Positions 23,902 to 36,432 of a DNA stretch of 64,000 nucleotides are shown here, piece by piece. The DNA comes from Vitis vinifera (lineage: Eukaryota > Streptophyta > Magnoliopsida > Vitales > Vitaceae): NCBI RefSeq assembly GCF_030704535.1, contig NC_081820.1:22147001-22211000 (forward strand), given 5' to 3'. Each line of letters opens with the position of its first letter. Positions within the stretch are counted from its first letter, which is position 1. The position numbers and the translations under genes are program-made. Below the pieces are notes generated by a model. It was not told the origin of the DNA, did not search any database, and saw nothing but the letters and a program-made list of their open reading frames with translations.

Positions 23902-24947
23902 GATTAATTTCTTACTAAAATATAAAAATAAAAATATTGTAATTAAAGTTTTCTTTTTGAACCTCTAAGAATCCCACACAAAAATAATTATCATTGAATA
24001 TCTTTGTATTTTGAAAAAAATGATACAATGTAATGAGAGGTAGCCAGTGTTTCAGCGATGTAAAAGTAATAAGGGCATCTAATTCTTTAATTGATTCAAC
24101 CCTTTTATTATCGCAGCAACTAACTTCCAATCCTTCTTATATATTAAATCTCTTAAACTGTCCATATAAAAATCTATGATGAAGCAGGGGCCACTGCAGG
24201 GGCAACCCCATGTTTCACAGGATTCACCCCTGATACTGGCCTTGGTGCCACAAAACCAGAACTTCGGATCTCCGCCATTTCTCTCCTCGCATCTCCCCTT
24301 TGTGCTTCACACAGTTTTGGAAGAAATACACCTGCAGTTTTTCACAAATATTAGCTATTTTTACTTCAGAAAAATAAGGCATGCATGTTAGTTTCCGGGC
24401 GTTTAGGATTGGTTTGTAGGTTACCTTCACCGGCAGCGACATTGAAGTAGAGATCAACAATGTTGGGGCAGCCGTTATAGCACTGAGTAGAGCAAAGCTT
24501 CCGGGTGAACCCACACTCCAGCAGAGAATCCGATGATATCCCAAGCGACTTCCTATCGAGCCCACAGGCTTCAATGCACTGGTCGCTCTCCACCCAGTCC
24601 TTCACCTTGTCCGCCTCAATCTCCGACGTCCTGCACACGTATGCTTCCTCTCCGCTCCTCCTCACATGCTTCTCAAGCACACAGCGCTTGCCGGATGATG
24701 AAACCGCGAAGGCGCATGTGTCCTTGTTAAGATTCTCACATGTTATTCCTCCTACACCACCAACCCAGTACCCCAAGTATGTATTAGATTAAAAGCTTTT
24801 GATGTAGTTGATGAAAACCCATCCCAAAAGGTTGATTTTCAATACGAAATATGAAAAATTATCTGAAAACCAATATGAAAGAGTCCATTGTTTCTTACCT
24901 AGAGAACCTTGCACGCAGACTGCAAGGACAAGAGCCAGGATTGCCAG

Positions 24948-27206
24948 TGTAATGACCCAAATTCCGGGTGACCCAAAATTTGACTCGTGATCTCAGGTCA
25001 AAGGTTTGACCCTAAGGGTTCCTCCTATTCCACGTTGGCAGTCAACCAAAACACTCTGGATTTTTTTTTTTTTTTTTTTTTTTACATCCCACTAGAATTC
25101 TCATAAACCACAATATCCCAAAATTACTCAAATCAACAAGATTAAATAAATATTCATTATAATCCAAAATAAAAGTTCACAATTAACAACTTAATCAAAA
25201 TAAAGCTTCATAACAAATCCATGAGTCATAATCACTAAAACAAATCCACAAATCCAAACAAAAAAACACAATAACAGAAAATGTCACGCTCCACTAGGCC
25301 GCTCCATGAGCATCCTGAAGTCCTCCCTGCCCCACCTGTGGATCCTCAGGAAATATATCTGCATCTAAAAAGGTGTAACAAGGAAGGGGTGAGCATTTCC
25401 ACATTGCTCAGTAGGGTGCCTAACACCCAAGGGGTTAAAGGGATTACTAAGTTTCAAAGAATACGAAAAGAACACTTCAACACCACAGGAACAATTCAAC
25501 AGTGTCAATCAAACCACATAGTTTAATATATAATTTTATACATAATTTCACAATATTCAACAATTACATGAATGCACATGAACGTGTGACACACAGTCAT
25601 ACAATGCGCTATTGTTCTCGGGCTTTCACCGAAGGATACGCGTCCGCACCCAAATACACTCCCCATTCGGAGTCTTCCCGGGGTAAAATTTTGGGTCTTT
25701 CACCCTAGGGATCTCTCTCCCTTCTTAGTTCGCCTCACACGGGCTTTCACTTTTCATCACTATTTTATTTTTTTCCATTTCATACACTTTTCACAAATTT
25801 TTTTTTTTTTCATATAACCATGATGCAAATGAATGTCACAAACTCCAACATTCCTCAATAATTTCAACAATTCCAACATTCCCCAATAATTCCAATAAAA
25901 TAATTTCACACATTAAAATTTCCGATAATATCCCAAATAAATATTCAAAAAAATTGCATATCAAAAATCTTGAAATTTTACCACACTTACAAAATTTTTC
26001 AACCATTATAATAATTTCTAATATCCAAAATTAACTAACTATTTATCCTAAAATTTTCGAAAATATTCTAACCAATGCCTAAAAATTCACAAATCATTAT
26101 ATTTGAAATTTAACCCAAATTTTGGAATTTTCCACCTCATCTAATAATTTTTTTACATTTCAAAACAATTAATTATCAATCAAAATCAATTTCCCGAAAT
26201 TCCAAAAATTCCAAACAAATTAGCCTGTTGTTGACTCCTTTCTTCGTACAAATTAGACCTAGCTCGTAGGCGAAAGATACCTCATTCCAAATATTCTAGA
26301 AAAATTCATACAACACCCATAATTCCTAATTAACTCATAATGACAATATCTACAATTTTTTTTTCAAAGGAAAAACATAAAAATTTAAGTTTTAGGGTTA
26401 GGGTCCCCTACCTCAGATCTGAAAATTTGGCCATTAAAAACGAAATTAGCCACCGCAGGCTTGTTCCTCTAATCGAATAGAGTACTTCCTCCAAATTTGG
26501 GCCGAAACGGAGATCGTTTGGCCGTCCAAACGGCCGGTCAAAAATCCGGCCTTTCTCTCTCTCTCTCTCTCTCTACCCCGCGTGCTGCAATTCTCCTCCT
26601 TTTCCCTTTTTTCTTTTTTTTTTTTAGCAGCCCACTTCACATGGCTTTTAAAAAGCCACCAGCTCACTTAAGCCAAGCCCAACTCAATATCTTAGCCCAA
26701 TCCATTATTATTATTATTATTTTTCTTTTACAACCCATTACAAACAGCCAATATTCAAAGCCTAATGAATATTTTTATTTTATTTCTTTTATTTTCTTTT
26801 CTTTTGTTTATTCTAATTGTTTTATTTGATTTCCAATTCATTTTTTTTTTCATTTTTTTTAACACACAATTTATTTATTAACACCAATTAAAAACTAATT
26901 TTCTCAATATTATTATTCATCAATTTAATTAATTTTTCTTAATTAATTCTATTTTTTTATTAATTCTTTTTTTTTTTTCCGGAAAATTTCAATTTCTAAA
27001 ATCCTAAGAAATTTTCTACCCTAAGGCTGACATGGCATAAAATTTCAACTCGTTTAATTGACCGACACAATAAAACGAAATTCACCAATCCGAAATTGAC
27101 ACGTGTTCTCCAAACACTTTTCTTTTTGACTTTTCAACCATCACACAAAATAAGACTTTTCAAACTGAAATTGCTAACGTGACATAAAATACCCGGTCAT
27201 TACATC
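24948..27206 (-). repeat. 3' LTR of the gypsy fossil
   Basis: About 2259 bp bounded by TGTAATGACC and GGTCATTACA. It includes a poly-T tract (25059-25083), a CT-repeat segment near 26560 and ATT triplets near 26705. The inner half is repeated at 30661-31682 and, inverted, at 29736-30660. Confidence 0.88.
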
Positions 27207-27253
27207 CTACCCCTCTAAGAGAAATTTCGTCCCGAAATTTAAACTAGCTTACC

Positions 27254-29735
27254 TTAAAATTCGTAGAAGAGTTGCGGATAGTGTCGTCTCATTTCTTCCT
27301 CAGGTTCCCAAGTGGCTTCTTCTATCCCATGGTGTTGCCACCACACTTTGACTGTAGGAATCACCTTGTTCCTGAACCTATGCTCTCCAACTTCCAGAAT
27401 TCGTAAAGGTTCCTCCACATAAGATGTATCTTCATTAATCTGAACATCTTGCAAGTCCACTACCCAAGTTGGATCTGGAGTACACTTCCTTAGTATCGAC
27501 ACATGGAAAACATCATGCACAAGGGACAACTGTTGAGGCAAAATTAACTTGTATGCCACTGGGCCAACTCTTTTATCAATCTGAAATGGTCCCACAAACC
27601 TAGGGGCTAACTTCCCCTTCTTCCCAAATCGAAATATGCCTCTTCGAGGGGACACTTTTACAAACACCCAATCCCCTTCCTCAAACTCCAAGGGTCTTTT
27701 CCTTTTGTCTGCATAACTTTTCTGTCTATCTTGGGCAGTCTTAAGTTTTTCCTTGATGAGTTGTATCTTCTCTGTAGTCTCTTGGACAATCTCAGGTCCC
27801 AACAAACGACTCTCACCCATCTCTATCCAACATAAGGGCGATCTACAAGGTCTCCCATAGAGTGCTTCATAAGGTGCCATGCCAATACTAGATTGGTAAC
27901 TGTTGTTATAAGCAAACTTTGCCAAAGGTAAGTAATTTGCCCAATTTCCTCCAAAATCCAAAACACAAACCCTTAACATGTCTTCTAAGATCTGGATCAC
28001 TCTCTCTGATTGACCATCTGTCTGAGGGTGAAAAGCGGTGCTAAAATTTAGTTGGGTGCCCAAAGCCCTTTGTAAACTCTGCCAAAACTGAGAAGTAAAC
28101 TTAGGGTCCCTGTCAGACACTATAGATACAGGTATCCCATGCAATCTCACAATCTCCTGTATATACAACTTAGCCAAAGAGTTCATGGAATCAGTAGTTT
28201 TCATGGCTAGAAAATAAGCTGACTTAGTAAGACGGTCCACAATCACCCAAACTCCATTTTTCTTGCTTCTAGTTCTTGGCAACCCTATCACAAAGTCCAT
28301 AGTGATATTATCCCACTTCCACTCAGGTATAGGTAAAGGTTGCAACAACCCTGCAGGCCTCTGGTGTTCAGCCTTCACTTGCTGACAAATCTGACAGTTA
28401 GCTACAAACTGAGCAATATCTCTCTTCATCCCACTCCACCAAAACTGTCTCTTTAAGTCTTGATACATCTTGGTATTCCCAGGGTGGATGGTATACTTCG
28501 CCCTATGAGCATCTGCTAGAAGTTCATTTCTCAACTCCACATCTTTTGGCACACACAATCTCCCTTTGAACCTCACACTCCCATCTTCATACATAGACCA
28601 ATTTTCATCTATCTCACCTGCTACCAACTGGGCTTTAACCTTTTCTAAAAACTCATCATGAACTTGGGCCTCCATTATTCTCTGGATAACCATTGGTCTA
28701 GCTGATATATTGTACAAGCATGGACCATGCCCTTCCAAACCAAGACATAATTCAAAATCCTCAATAACTGCATGCATCTCAAACTCTCTCAACTCCAAGC
28801 TAGACAACTGGCCAACACTCTTCCTACTCAAGGCATCTGCTACAACACTCGCCTTTCCTGGATGATAATGAAGAGCAAAATCATAATCTTCCAATGTCTC
28901 CATCCATCTCCTTTGCCTAGAGTTCAGATCCTTTTGAGTGAAAATATATTTCAAACTCTTGTGATCAGAGTATACCTCAAACTTCTCTCCATACAAATAG
29001 TGTCTCCAAGTCTTAAGGGCAAACACCATTGCTGCAAGCTCCAAATCATGTGTTGGATAATTCCGCTCATGCTGCTTTAACTGTCTTGAGGCATAAGCTA
29101 CCACCTTGCCTTGCTGCATTAGCACACACCCTAGCCCCACTGTGGAAGCATCACAATAAATTGTAAACAACTCTCCACTAATAGGAGCAGTTAACACTGG
29201 AGCAGTGGTCAATTTCCGCTTCAACTCCTGGAAAGCATTCTCACATTCCTCATTCCAATCAAACTTCACCCCTTTTCTAGTCAACCAAGTCATTAGTGCT
29301 GCAATTCTAGAGAAGTCTTCCACAAACCTCCTATAATATCCAGCCAACCCCAAGAAACTCCTAACCTCAAATACATTAGTAGGTCTTTGCCACTCCTGTA
29401 CAGCTTCCACCTTTGAATGGTCTACTGCTATTCCTGCCTCAGAAACCACATGGCTTAAGAAGTTCACTTCAGTAAGCCAAAGTTCACTTTTGTCCAACTT
29501 CCCATACAACTGATGCCTTCTCAAAGTTCTAAAGGTGGTCACCAAATGCTGCTTATGCTCCTCCAAACTCCTGGAGTAGATCAAGATGTCATCCACAAAG
29601 ACAATCACAAACTGATCCAAGTAAGCACGAAATACTCTGTTCATTAAATCCATGAAAGCAGCAGGGGCATTAGTTAACCCAAAAGGCATGACTAAGAACT
29701 CATAATGCCCATATCTCGTTCTAAAAGCAGTTTGA
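27254..29735 (-). mobile_element. pol region of the gypsy fossil (RT, RNase H, integrase, chromodomain)
   Basis: Domains in order on the minus strand: part of reverse transcriptase ([21 protein letters not shown]), RNase H ([27 protein letters not shown]), integrase with its zinc-binding H/C region ([15 protein letters not shown]), the catalytic core ([32 protein letters not shown]) and a C-terminal chromodomain ([16 protein letters not shown]). The chromodomain and overall motif set place it in the chromoviruses. It is a fossil within a rearranged element, not a host gene. Confidence 0.93.
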
Positions 29736-31682
29736 TGTAATGATCGGGTATTTTATGCCACGTTAGCAATTTTAGTTTGAAAAGTCTTATTTTGTGTGAT
29801 GGTTGAAAAGTCAAAAAGAAAAGTGTTTGGAGAACACGTGTCAATTTCGGATTGATGAATTTCGTTTTATTGTGTCGGTCAATTAAACGAGTTGAAATTT
29901 TATGCCATATCAGCCTTAGGGTAGAAAATTTCTTAGGATTTTAGAAATTGAAATTTTCCGGAAAAAAAAAAGAATTAATAAAAAAAATAGAATTAATTAA
30001 GAAAAATTAATTAAATTGATGAATAATAATATTGAGAAAATTAGTTTTTAATTGGTGTTAATAAATAAATTGTGTGTTAAAAAAAATGAAAAAAAAATGA
30101 ATTGGAAGTCAAATAAAACAATTAGAATAAACAAAAGAAAATAAAATAAAAGAAATAAAATAAAAATATTCATTGGGCTTTGAATATTGGCCGTTTGTAA
30201 TGGGTTGTAAAAGAAAAATAATAATAATAATAATGGATTGGGCTAAGATATTGAGTTGGGCTTGGCTTAAGTGGGCTGGTGGCTTTTTAAAAGCCATGTG
30301 AAGTGGGCTGTTAAAAAAAAAAAAGAAAAAAGGGAAAAGGAGGAGAATTGCAGCACGCGGGGCAGAGAGAGAGAGAGAGAAAGGCTAAATTGGGTCACTC
30401 GCCGGATTTTTGACCGACCGTTTGGACGGCCAAACGATCTCCGTTTCGGCCCAAATTCGGAGGAAGTACTCTATTCGACTAGAGGAACAAGCCTGCGGTG
30501 GCTGATTTCGTTTTTAACTGTCAAATTTTCAGATCTGAGGCAGGGGACCCTAACCCTAAAACTTAAATTTTTATGTTTTTCCCTTGAAAAAAAAAATTGT
30601 AGATATTGTCATTATGAGTTAATTAGGAATTATGGGTGTTGTATGAATTTTTCTAGAATATTTGAAATTTAACCCAAATTTTGGAATTTTCCACCCCATC
30701 TAATAATTTTTTTTACATTTCAAAACAATTAATTATCAATCAAAATCAATTTCCCGAAATTCCAAAAATTCCAAACAAATTCCAAATATTCTAGAAAAAT
30801 TCATACAACACTCATAATTCCTAATTAACTCATAATGACAATATCTACAATTTTTTTTTCAAGGGAAAAACATAAAAATTTAAGTTTTAGGGTTAGGGTC
30901 CCCTACCTCAGATCTGAAAATTTGGCCGTTAAAAACGAAATCAGCCACCGCAGGCTTGTTCCTCTAATCGAATAGAGGTCAAAAATCCGACAAGTGACCC
31001 AATTTAGCCTTTTTCTCTCTCTCTCTCTCCTCCGCGTGCTGCAATTCTCCTCCTTTTCCCTTTTTTTTTTTTTTTTTAAACAGCCCACTTCACATGGCTT
31101 TTAAAAAGCCACCAGCCCACTTGCTTTTAAAAGCCATCAGCCCACTTAAGCCAAGCCCAACTCAATATCTTAGCCCAATCCATTATTATTATTATTATTC
31201 TTCTTTTACAACCCATTACAAACGCCAATATTCAAAGCCCAATGAATATTTTTATTTTATTTCTTTTATTTTCTTTTCTTTTGTTTATTCTAATTGTTTT
31301 ATTTGATTTCCAATTCATTTTTTTTTTCATTTTTTTTAACACACAATTTATTTATTAACACCAATTAAAAATTAATTTTCTCAATATTATTATTCATCAA
31401 TTTAATTAATTTTTCTTAATTAATTCTATTTTTTTTATTAATTCTTTTTTTTTTTTCCAGAAAATTTCAATTTCTAAAATCCTAAGAAATTTTCTACCCT
31501 AAGGCTGACATGGCATAAAATTTCAACTCGTTTAATTGATCGACACAATAAAACGAAATTCACCGATCCGAAATTGACACGTATTTTCCAAACACTTTTC
31601 TTTTTGACTTTTCAACCATCACACAAAATAAGACTTTTCAAACTAAAATTGCTAACGTAGCATAAAATACCCGGTCATTACA
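29736..31682. repeat. long inverted repeat made of LTR sequence
   Basis: Arm 1 (29736-30660, starting TGTAATGATCGGG) and arm 2 (about 30781-31682, ending CCGGTCATTACA) are inverted copies of the same LTR half, about 0.9 kb each, with about 120 bp between them. The tip pairs exactly around TTCTAGAATATTTG / CAAATATTCTAGAA. Arms are very similar over most of their length, with a small insertion near 31120. Confidence 0.85.
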
Positions 31683-31805
31683 GCCAGGGACTTCAAGCCA
31701 AAATCAGAAGCCATGGGCACAGCTCTAATGCACCAAACAAGCCAAAAATTTAGCTGAAGTTTTAGAGAGTTAAGAGTTTTGTTGTGTAGACTGGGAATTG
31801 AGGAC

Positions 31806-31818
31806 GACTATTTATAGT
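31806..31818 (-). promoter_or_regulatory. TATA box of PAR1-2
   Basis: GACTATTTATAGTCG (minus CGACTATAAATAGTC) lies about 98 bp upstream of the PAR1-2 ATG. It is the same word as in the other two copies. The promoter therefore still exists but now faces the retroelement after only 32 bp of coding sequence. Confidence 0.65.
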
Positions 31819-32429
31819 CGTTGCGGCTGGGTAGTTTTAGACCGTGTATAGACCGCAATTCTAATTTCTAGCGAAGATGGTCTATTCGGATAGTGCTAGG
31901 AAGGTTAGTGAATGGACCCAATGTTTGGATAGTAAGAGGTTTTGGCAGTCAAAGACTCCGCCAGCAATGAAACACGGCTCTCTGCAACCTTGGCACCATA
32001 TTTTCCATGACTTTGGCCGTACCTAATGGTGCTTTATTAATTTGAGAATTAGTCAAAACTCCTGCACTGTTTGGAGCCTTTTCTTGGCTTTTGTAAATTG
32101 TAATACACGTTGAAAATGGGAATTTGGGAATTAAACACTGCTTTGTTTTCGTTTACTACTGTTAATTGACCAGTTTTGTACAATTTTAACGGTCATAATG
32201 TGAGACTGTTGGCACTATTAAATTGTTAGAACATATGCCATGTACATTAATAGTGTGTGCCAAAAATAAAAATAGTTACTTTTAAATTAAGGGTACAAAT
32301 TTTATTTGTTGATATTTATATGATAATTTCATATGTCCAATAACTTTTATGAGTGTTGTAGTTGGGTTGGTATTTCTGAACAAAATATCCAAGTGACAAC
32401 TAGCCATGGTTCTCTAAATTCGTTGTAGG

Positions 32430-33600
32430 ATTATTTGACTTATGAAAATCAAGATATTGGATTTGCTAAGAGGCTAAAGCAAGTAACTGAGTTTGTATTG
32501 AATGAATTTAAATCAGTCTTATTTTAAAAATGTTGATTGTATAGAATTATTTTAAAAGGTCAGGGAAGCGGGGGGGAAATATTTTTGCTAAAAGTTTTAT
32601 GTTACCTTATTTTTGGATCGATTCAAATGCAAGACTAATCGATCCAAATTACTTTTTTTTGTAATCTTTTTCTAGCCATTAGTTTAAGAGTTTCATATCC
32701 TTTTAAAATGAAATTTTCCCATTTTTGAAAACAAGAAAGCAGCGGTCAATTTTTGTGCTCTTGTTTTTCCCTTCCCTATTTGAGGTTGTTTGCTTTCCAA
32801 GAAAATCTCATACAAGTCTTCAAGTAAATCATTTAGTGGATTTTTTGAAAAGAAAAATGGGTTGAGTTCTTTGAACATTTATCTCACAATCATTTGGATT
32901 TGGGTGAAAACTCATTTTTTTCTTGATGGAGCTTCAAGGAGAAGGCTGAGATCAAGCTTGGGAAAGAGTCCAAGCATGTTCCTAAAGATGAAGGCATATT
33001 GGTGAGGTAAGAAGGTGTTTTTCAAGTAGTCCGTGAGGGATTAGAGATATTGAACTAGATAAATTTTTGTACACCTTGATTGTTATTTCTTGTATATTTT
33101 TGATCGGTTGTAGGCCCGTGGTTTTTTACCTCTTTGGAGGTTTTCCGCGTAAATTCTAGTGTTATCTCATTGTCTCTCATTCTCCTCTTCATTTCTTTTT
33201 TAATTTCTAGCCATCTTTGATAAATTGGTGATCTAATACTTGGTTGATTGTTGAGGTGAAATAGATATGAGTTGCTTGAGGGTAATTTGAATGTTGTTTC
33301 TTAATATTGTTCATAAGTATATTTGAGATATTATACTCTTGTTTTTAATTAGAAATTGATTTAAGGAATTATGTTGGAGAGTGTTGAAACATATGTATGT
33401 GACTTGCATTTTAATCTTATTGGGGAGTGTTATTACATCCATATTTGTACGTGATCTCTATTTTGTGTTTGATAGTGTTTATAAAGAAAAGGAAAATTTG
33501 TAAAAATCTTAAAGTTAAATAATTTGTGTTGGGAGACCTTTTAAATTAGTCAATAACACCTAATCATCCCCCTCTAGGTGTGTTCTATCTTTGAGATTCT
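32430..33600 (+). mobile_element. possible Ty1/copia LTR remnant
   Basis: Present only in PAR1 unit 2. Contains GGTTGTAGGCCCGTGGTTTT, TTTGGAGGTTTTCCGCGTAAA and, near 33565, AATCATCCCCCTCTAGGTGT. These words are characteristic of the 3' part of copia LTRs and the junction just before the primer site. No coding part was recognised, so it may be a solo LTR. Borders are uncertain. Confidence 0.45.
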
Positions 33601-34024
33601 AACTTTCAACTTTTTAAAAAAATAATTTTTCATTCTTAAAAATAGATAATAATTTTACAAGAGAGACTAAGTTTAACAAGTTCGTAATTAAAAAAAAAAT
33701 CAAAATTTATTTTGAAGGCCTATTATTTTTAAAACAAATTTAAGAATAAATTTTAGATGTCATATTATTTTAAGAACAAATTTTAAATATCAAATTATTT
33801 TTAGAACAAATTAAGATGTTTTAATTATCATTTGTAGTGTGTTCTAAGCAATAATTGAAAAATGAATAATACATTAAAAGTTTTTGCATTATAAATCAAT
33901 ATACAATTTCATAAATTAAAAAAAAATGTTAATTTTATTTTTTTATATTTGAGTCTTTAATCCCAATTTTGTTTCCGAAATTATCCATAACTATTTTTTA
34001 AAGCTGTTTTTTAAAAAGTGCATG

Positions 34025-34560
34025 TTCTTAGAAACATAGTCAAAGAGCTAATAATATGTTATTTTAATAAAAATTTGTTTATGTATGGAGTTTTCATTTA
34101 ATAGATTATTGTTTTTCCCATTTGTAAGACAGATTTAATTAGCAATAAAACAAATTAATACTCAATGGTAAGCTTTCCTAAGCACTAAACCCATGGTTTG
34201 GCCACCCTATGATTGAAAAAAAAAATAGTTTTGAAAGCAGAATCAAATAGTGAAAACATGTTTTGAAAATGGAATTATTATATGGTGTAACTAATAATAG
34301 AGTGGTTGTAGTTTTCAAAAGCATCATTGCTTTTTCCACAATGAAATTATAACAAGATGGAAAGGCCTGCATCAATTGTTTTGAAATTAAGGAAATTCAA
34401 AACAATATTTTTGGAAGTGTCAGGGAATTTAGTCAGACAGGCGCTGTCCAGGGAAGAAACCAACGCACCGGTCAAGCAAGCCATTACTGTAGGGAGTGGA
34501 CTAAGCTTCTGGAAATATCCTTCTCCTCCTTTCCCACCTCCATCATTGTAGTCAATAACT
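34025..34560. repeat. conserved spacer block A, copy 2
   Basis: Second copy of the block at 18480-19035, in the same position relative to PAR1. Includes GAAAGCAGAATCAAATAGTG and GGGAAGAAACCAACGCACC. No continuous reading frame across the block. Confidence 0.8.
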
Positions 34561-36332
34561 GAGAAGAAGGACCAAAATGAGTTCTACGGTGTGAAACGAA
34601 TATAAGAAAGTTGATAAAGAGTATTCCTCTCTCTCTCTCTCTCATGGAGTCTTCTTCTTCATGTAGGCGTGATTTGTGGGGCTGAAATTAAACTAAAGGA
34701 GAGAGTTTGTTAATTATTATTCTAGGGATCTTTGATTTCAGCCTTTTACTTTTGACCCTTCCCATGAATATGGAAAAATTTCTAACTGTTTGGCTTTTGT
34801 CTTTCAAGTTTCAACTTTATTGTTTTACACCCCCTTTTGTTTCCCACCAAAGAAACAGTGATTCAAAATAGCTTCTTATTCTTCACAATAAAAAGCCACA
34901 TTTGACAGAAAATAAAAAATAAAAATAAAAACAAAATGGAAAATAATTATCTATTTTTAAAAACAGGACATGGTTTTTTATTTAAATAGTATTTTTAGAC
35001 AATGTATTTTAATTATTTTTACTTGTTTTTTAAAGATTGTTTTAAAAATAATTATACAAATATAAAAAGGGAAAAAGTGGGTTTTGATTTAATAATACAA
35101 AAATATACGGAAAAATAAACCTCAAATTTTTTAAATTAATATTGTCTTGATCTATTTAAAAATAATTTAAAATACATATATTTTTTAATAATAATAAAGA
35201 TGAAAATAATTACATATGACAAGTAAAATAAATATTTTAAAAAATAATTAGCTGACTCATTAAAAGTGCATGTATTTCAAATTATTTTTAAATAAATAAA
35301 GATAATATTAATTTAAAAAATTTAGGTTCTTTTTTTATATATTTTTATATTAGTGAATCAAAACTCATTTTTCCCTATAAAAAAATAAATAAATAAAACA
35401 CAACATATAAAATTTAATTTTTAGATATATTTATAAATATATAAAACAAGTTAAAACCATTTTAAATTCTCAAACATACTTGAAATTTGTAAATAATTTG
35501 TTTAGATATATTTTTATGTATTTTTAGATGCATTAAACAAATTATGTTTAATTTTTTCTGTGATTTTTTCAACTTTTGTTCCCCTTTTTCAACAGCATAC
35601 ATAGTGTTTATTTATTTATTTATTTATTTTTATTTTTTTAATTGTCCTAATTTATATAAAATCATAAATGGGTCGAATACATGACTTGAAATTTAAACTT
35701 AAGCATTAAACATAAACTTGAAATCATCCACCTTAAAGGAGATTTAACTTGCAGTGAAAGGGGAAACAAATGGAAGGAGGGGAAAGCTATATATATTTGA
35801 AATTACAATTTTTTTATAATTATTTTAATAATTGACCATAAATTTGTCAAAAATCCACTAGGCCAGACAATTGGGCTTTCCCCAGCCATGTGATACAAAG
35901 CCATTATTTCTTTTATGAATTCAACTTATGTGCAGTAATGAGTATGATTAGTCAACAATGAATATTGTCTTAATACAGACGTAGGGGAAATGGTAGGAAG
36001 GAGAGAAAAGAAAAATCCAATATTGTATGTGGACTTTTAATTTGAGACTGTACGCTCGGGGTACAAAATACCAATCCGATCGAGCAGAAAAAGATACTTG
36101 GAAGGACATGCCAAACAATATTAGGTTAGTTTATTATTCAAATATAAAATAATAATAATAATATTATAATTAAATTTCCTTTTTGAACCTCTAATAATCC
36201 CACACAAAAATAATTATCATTCTATATCTTTGTATTATTTTAAAATGATACAACGTGATGAGAGCTAGCTAGCTACTGTTTCAGCGATATACAAGTAATA
36301 AGGGCATCTAATACTTTTATTCGACCCTTTAA

Positions 36333-36392
36333 TTATTGCTTATTGCTTATTACATATTGCTTATTGCTTATTGCTTATTGCTTATTGCTTTC
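36333..36392. repeat. heptanucleotide microsatellite (TTATTGC)n
   Basis: About eight near-perfect TTATTGC units, interrupted once by TTACATA, in the 3' flank of PAR1-3. The matching flanks of PAR1-1 and PAR1-2 lack the expansion. Confidence 0.9.
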
Positions 36393-36432
36393 TTATATTT
36401 GAAGTCTCTAACTGTCCATTCTATGTAAAAAT

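Larger units (their letters stand above)
16200..24050. repeat. PAR1 tandem unit 1 (gene plus upstream spacer)
   Basis: Contains PAR1-1 and about 6.8 kb of spacer. Spacer blocks shared with units 2 and/or 3 are 18480-19035, 20235-20400, 22920-23310 (internal 200-bp repeats with ATAAAATGCAAATC-like words) and 23340-23640. Apart from these and MITE-like remnants (17765-18180, 23708-23901), 17280-23700 is AT-rich with no gene seen. Confidence 0.8.
24948..31682 (-). mobile_element. Ty3/gypsy chromovirus fossil (Tekay/Del type), rearranged
   Basis: Runs TGTAATGACC...GGTCATTACA with a perfect 5-bp flank duplication GCCAG (24943-24947 and 31683-31687). In element orientation (minus) the recognisable parts are LTR sequence at the 31682 end, a pol region (about 29735-27254), a polypurine tract just before the 3' LTR (near 27207-27222) and the 3' LTR (27206-24948, about 2.26 kb). 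The other LTR end forms a long inverted repeat (29736-31682). It is broken and rearranged, with at least two major structural breaks. The LTR copies differ by a few percent by eye, suggesting an age of the order of a million years or more (not computed). It sits in exon 1 of PAR1-2. Confidence 0.92.
24174..31714 (-). pseudogene. PAR1: PAR1 family protein, copy 2, first exon split by a retroelement
   Basis: Exon 3 (24331-24174) and exon 2 (24751-24425) are intact and keep the same splice sites, phase and cysteine pattern as PAR1-1. Exon 1 is in two pieces. The ATG and first residues (MASDFGLKSL) are at 31714-31683, and the rest of the signal peptide is at 24947-24899. The gypsy element 24948-31682 lies between, with GCCAG duplicated on both sides. 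A normal signal peptide cannot be made unless the whole element is removed as an intron, which is not supported. Exon 2 shares DTCAF, ACGLD, GFTRK and STQCYNG with copy 3, so copies 2 and 3 are the closer pair. The lack of other damage suggests that the gene was lost recently. Confidence 0.9.
24050..36290. repeat. PAR1 tandem unit 2, enlarged by retroelement insertions
   Basis: Holds PAR1-2, the 6.7-kb gypsy fossil, and a spacer with blocks homologous to units 1 and 3 (34025-34560, 34640-34800, a short 35825-35895). A probable copia LTR remnant (about 32430-33600) is found only in this unit. Without the gypsy element the unit is about 5.5 kb. The spacer 31830-36290 has no other gene. Confidence 0.8.

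Noticed and set aside
26497-26829. Frames inside LTR sequence (also 30109-30297, 30271-30672, 31094-31306)
   Set aside because: Low-complexity translations of LTR repeats and CT/ATT microsatellites. Repeated because the LTR is repeated.
36333-36392. Possible CRISPR-like short repeat
   Set aside because: Pure heptamer microsatellite without spacers, in a plant nuclear genome.
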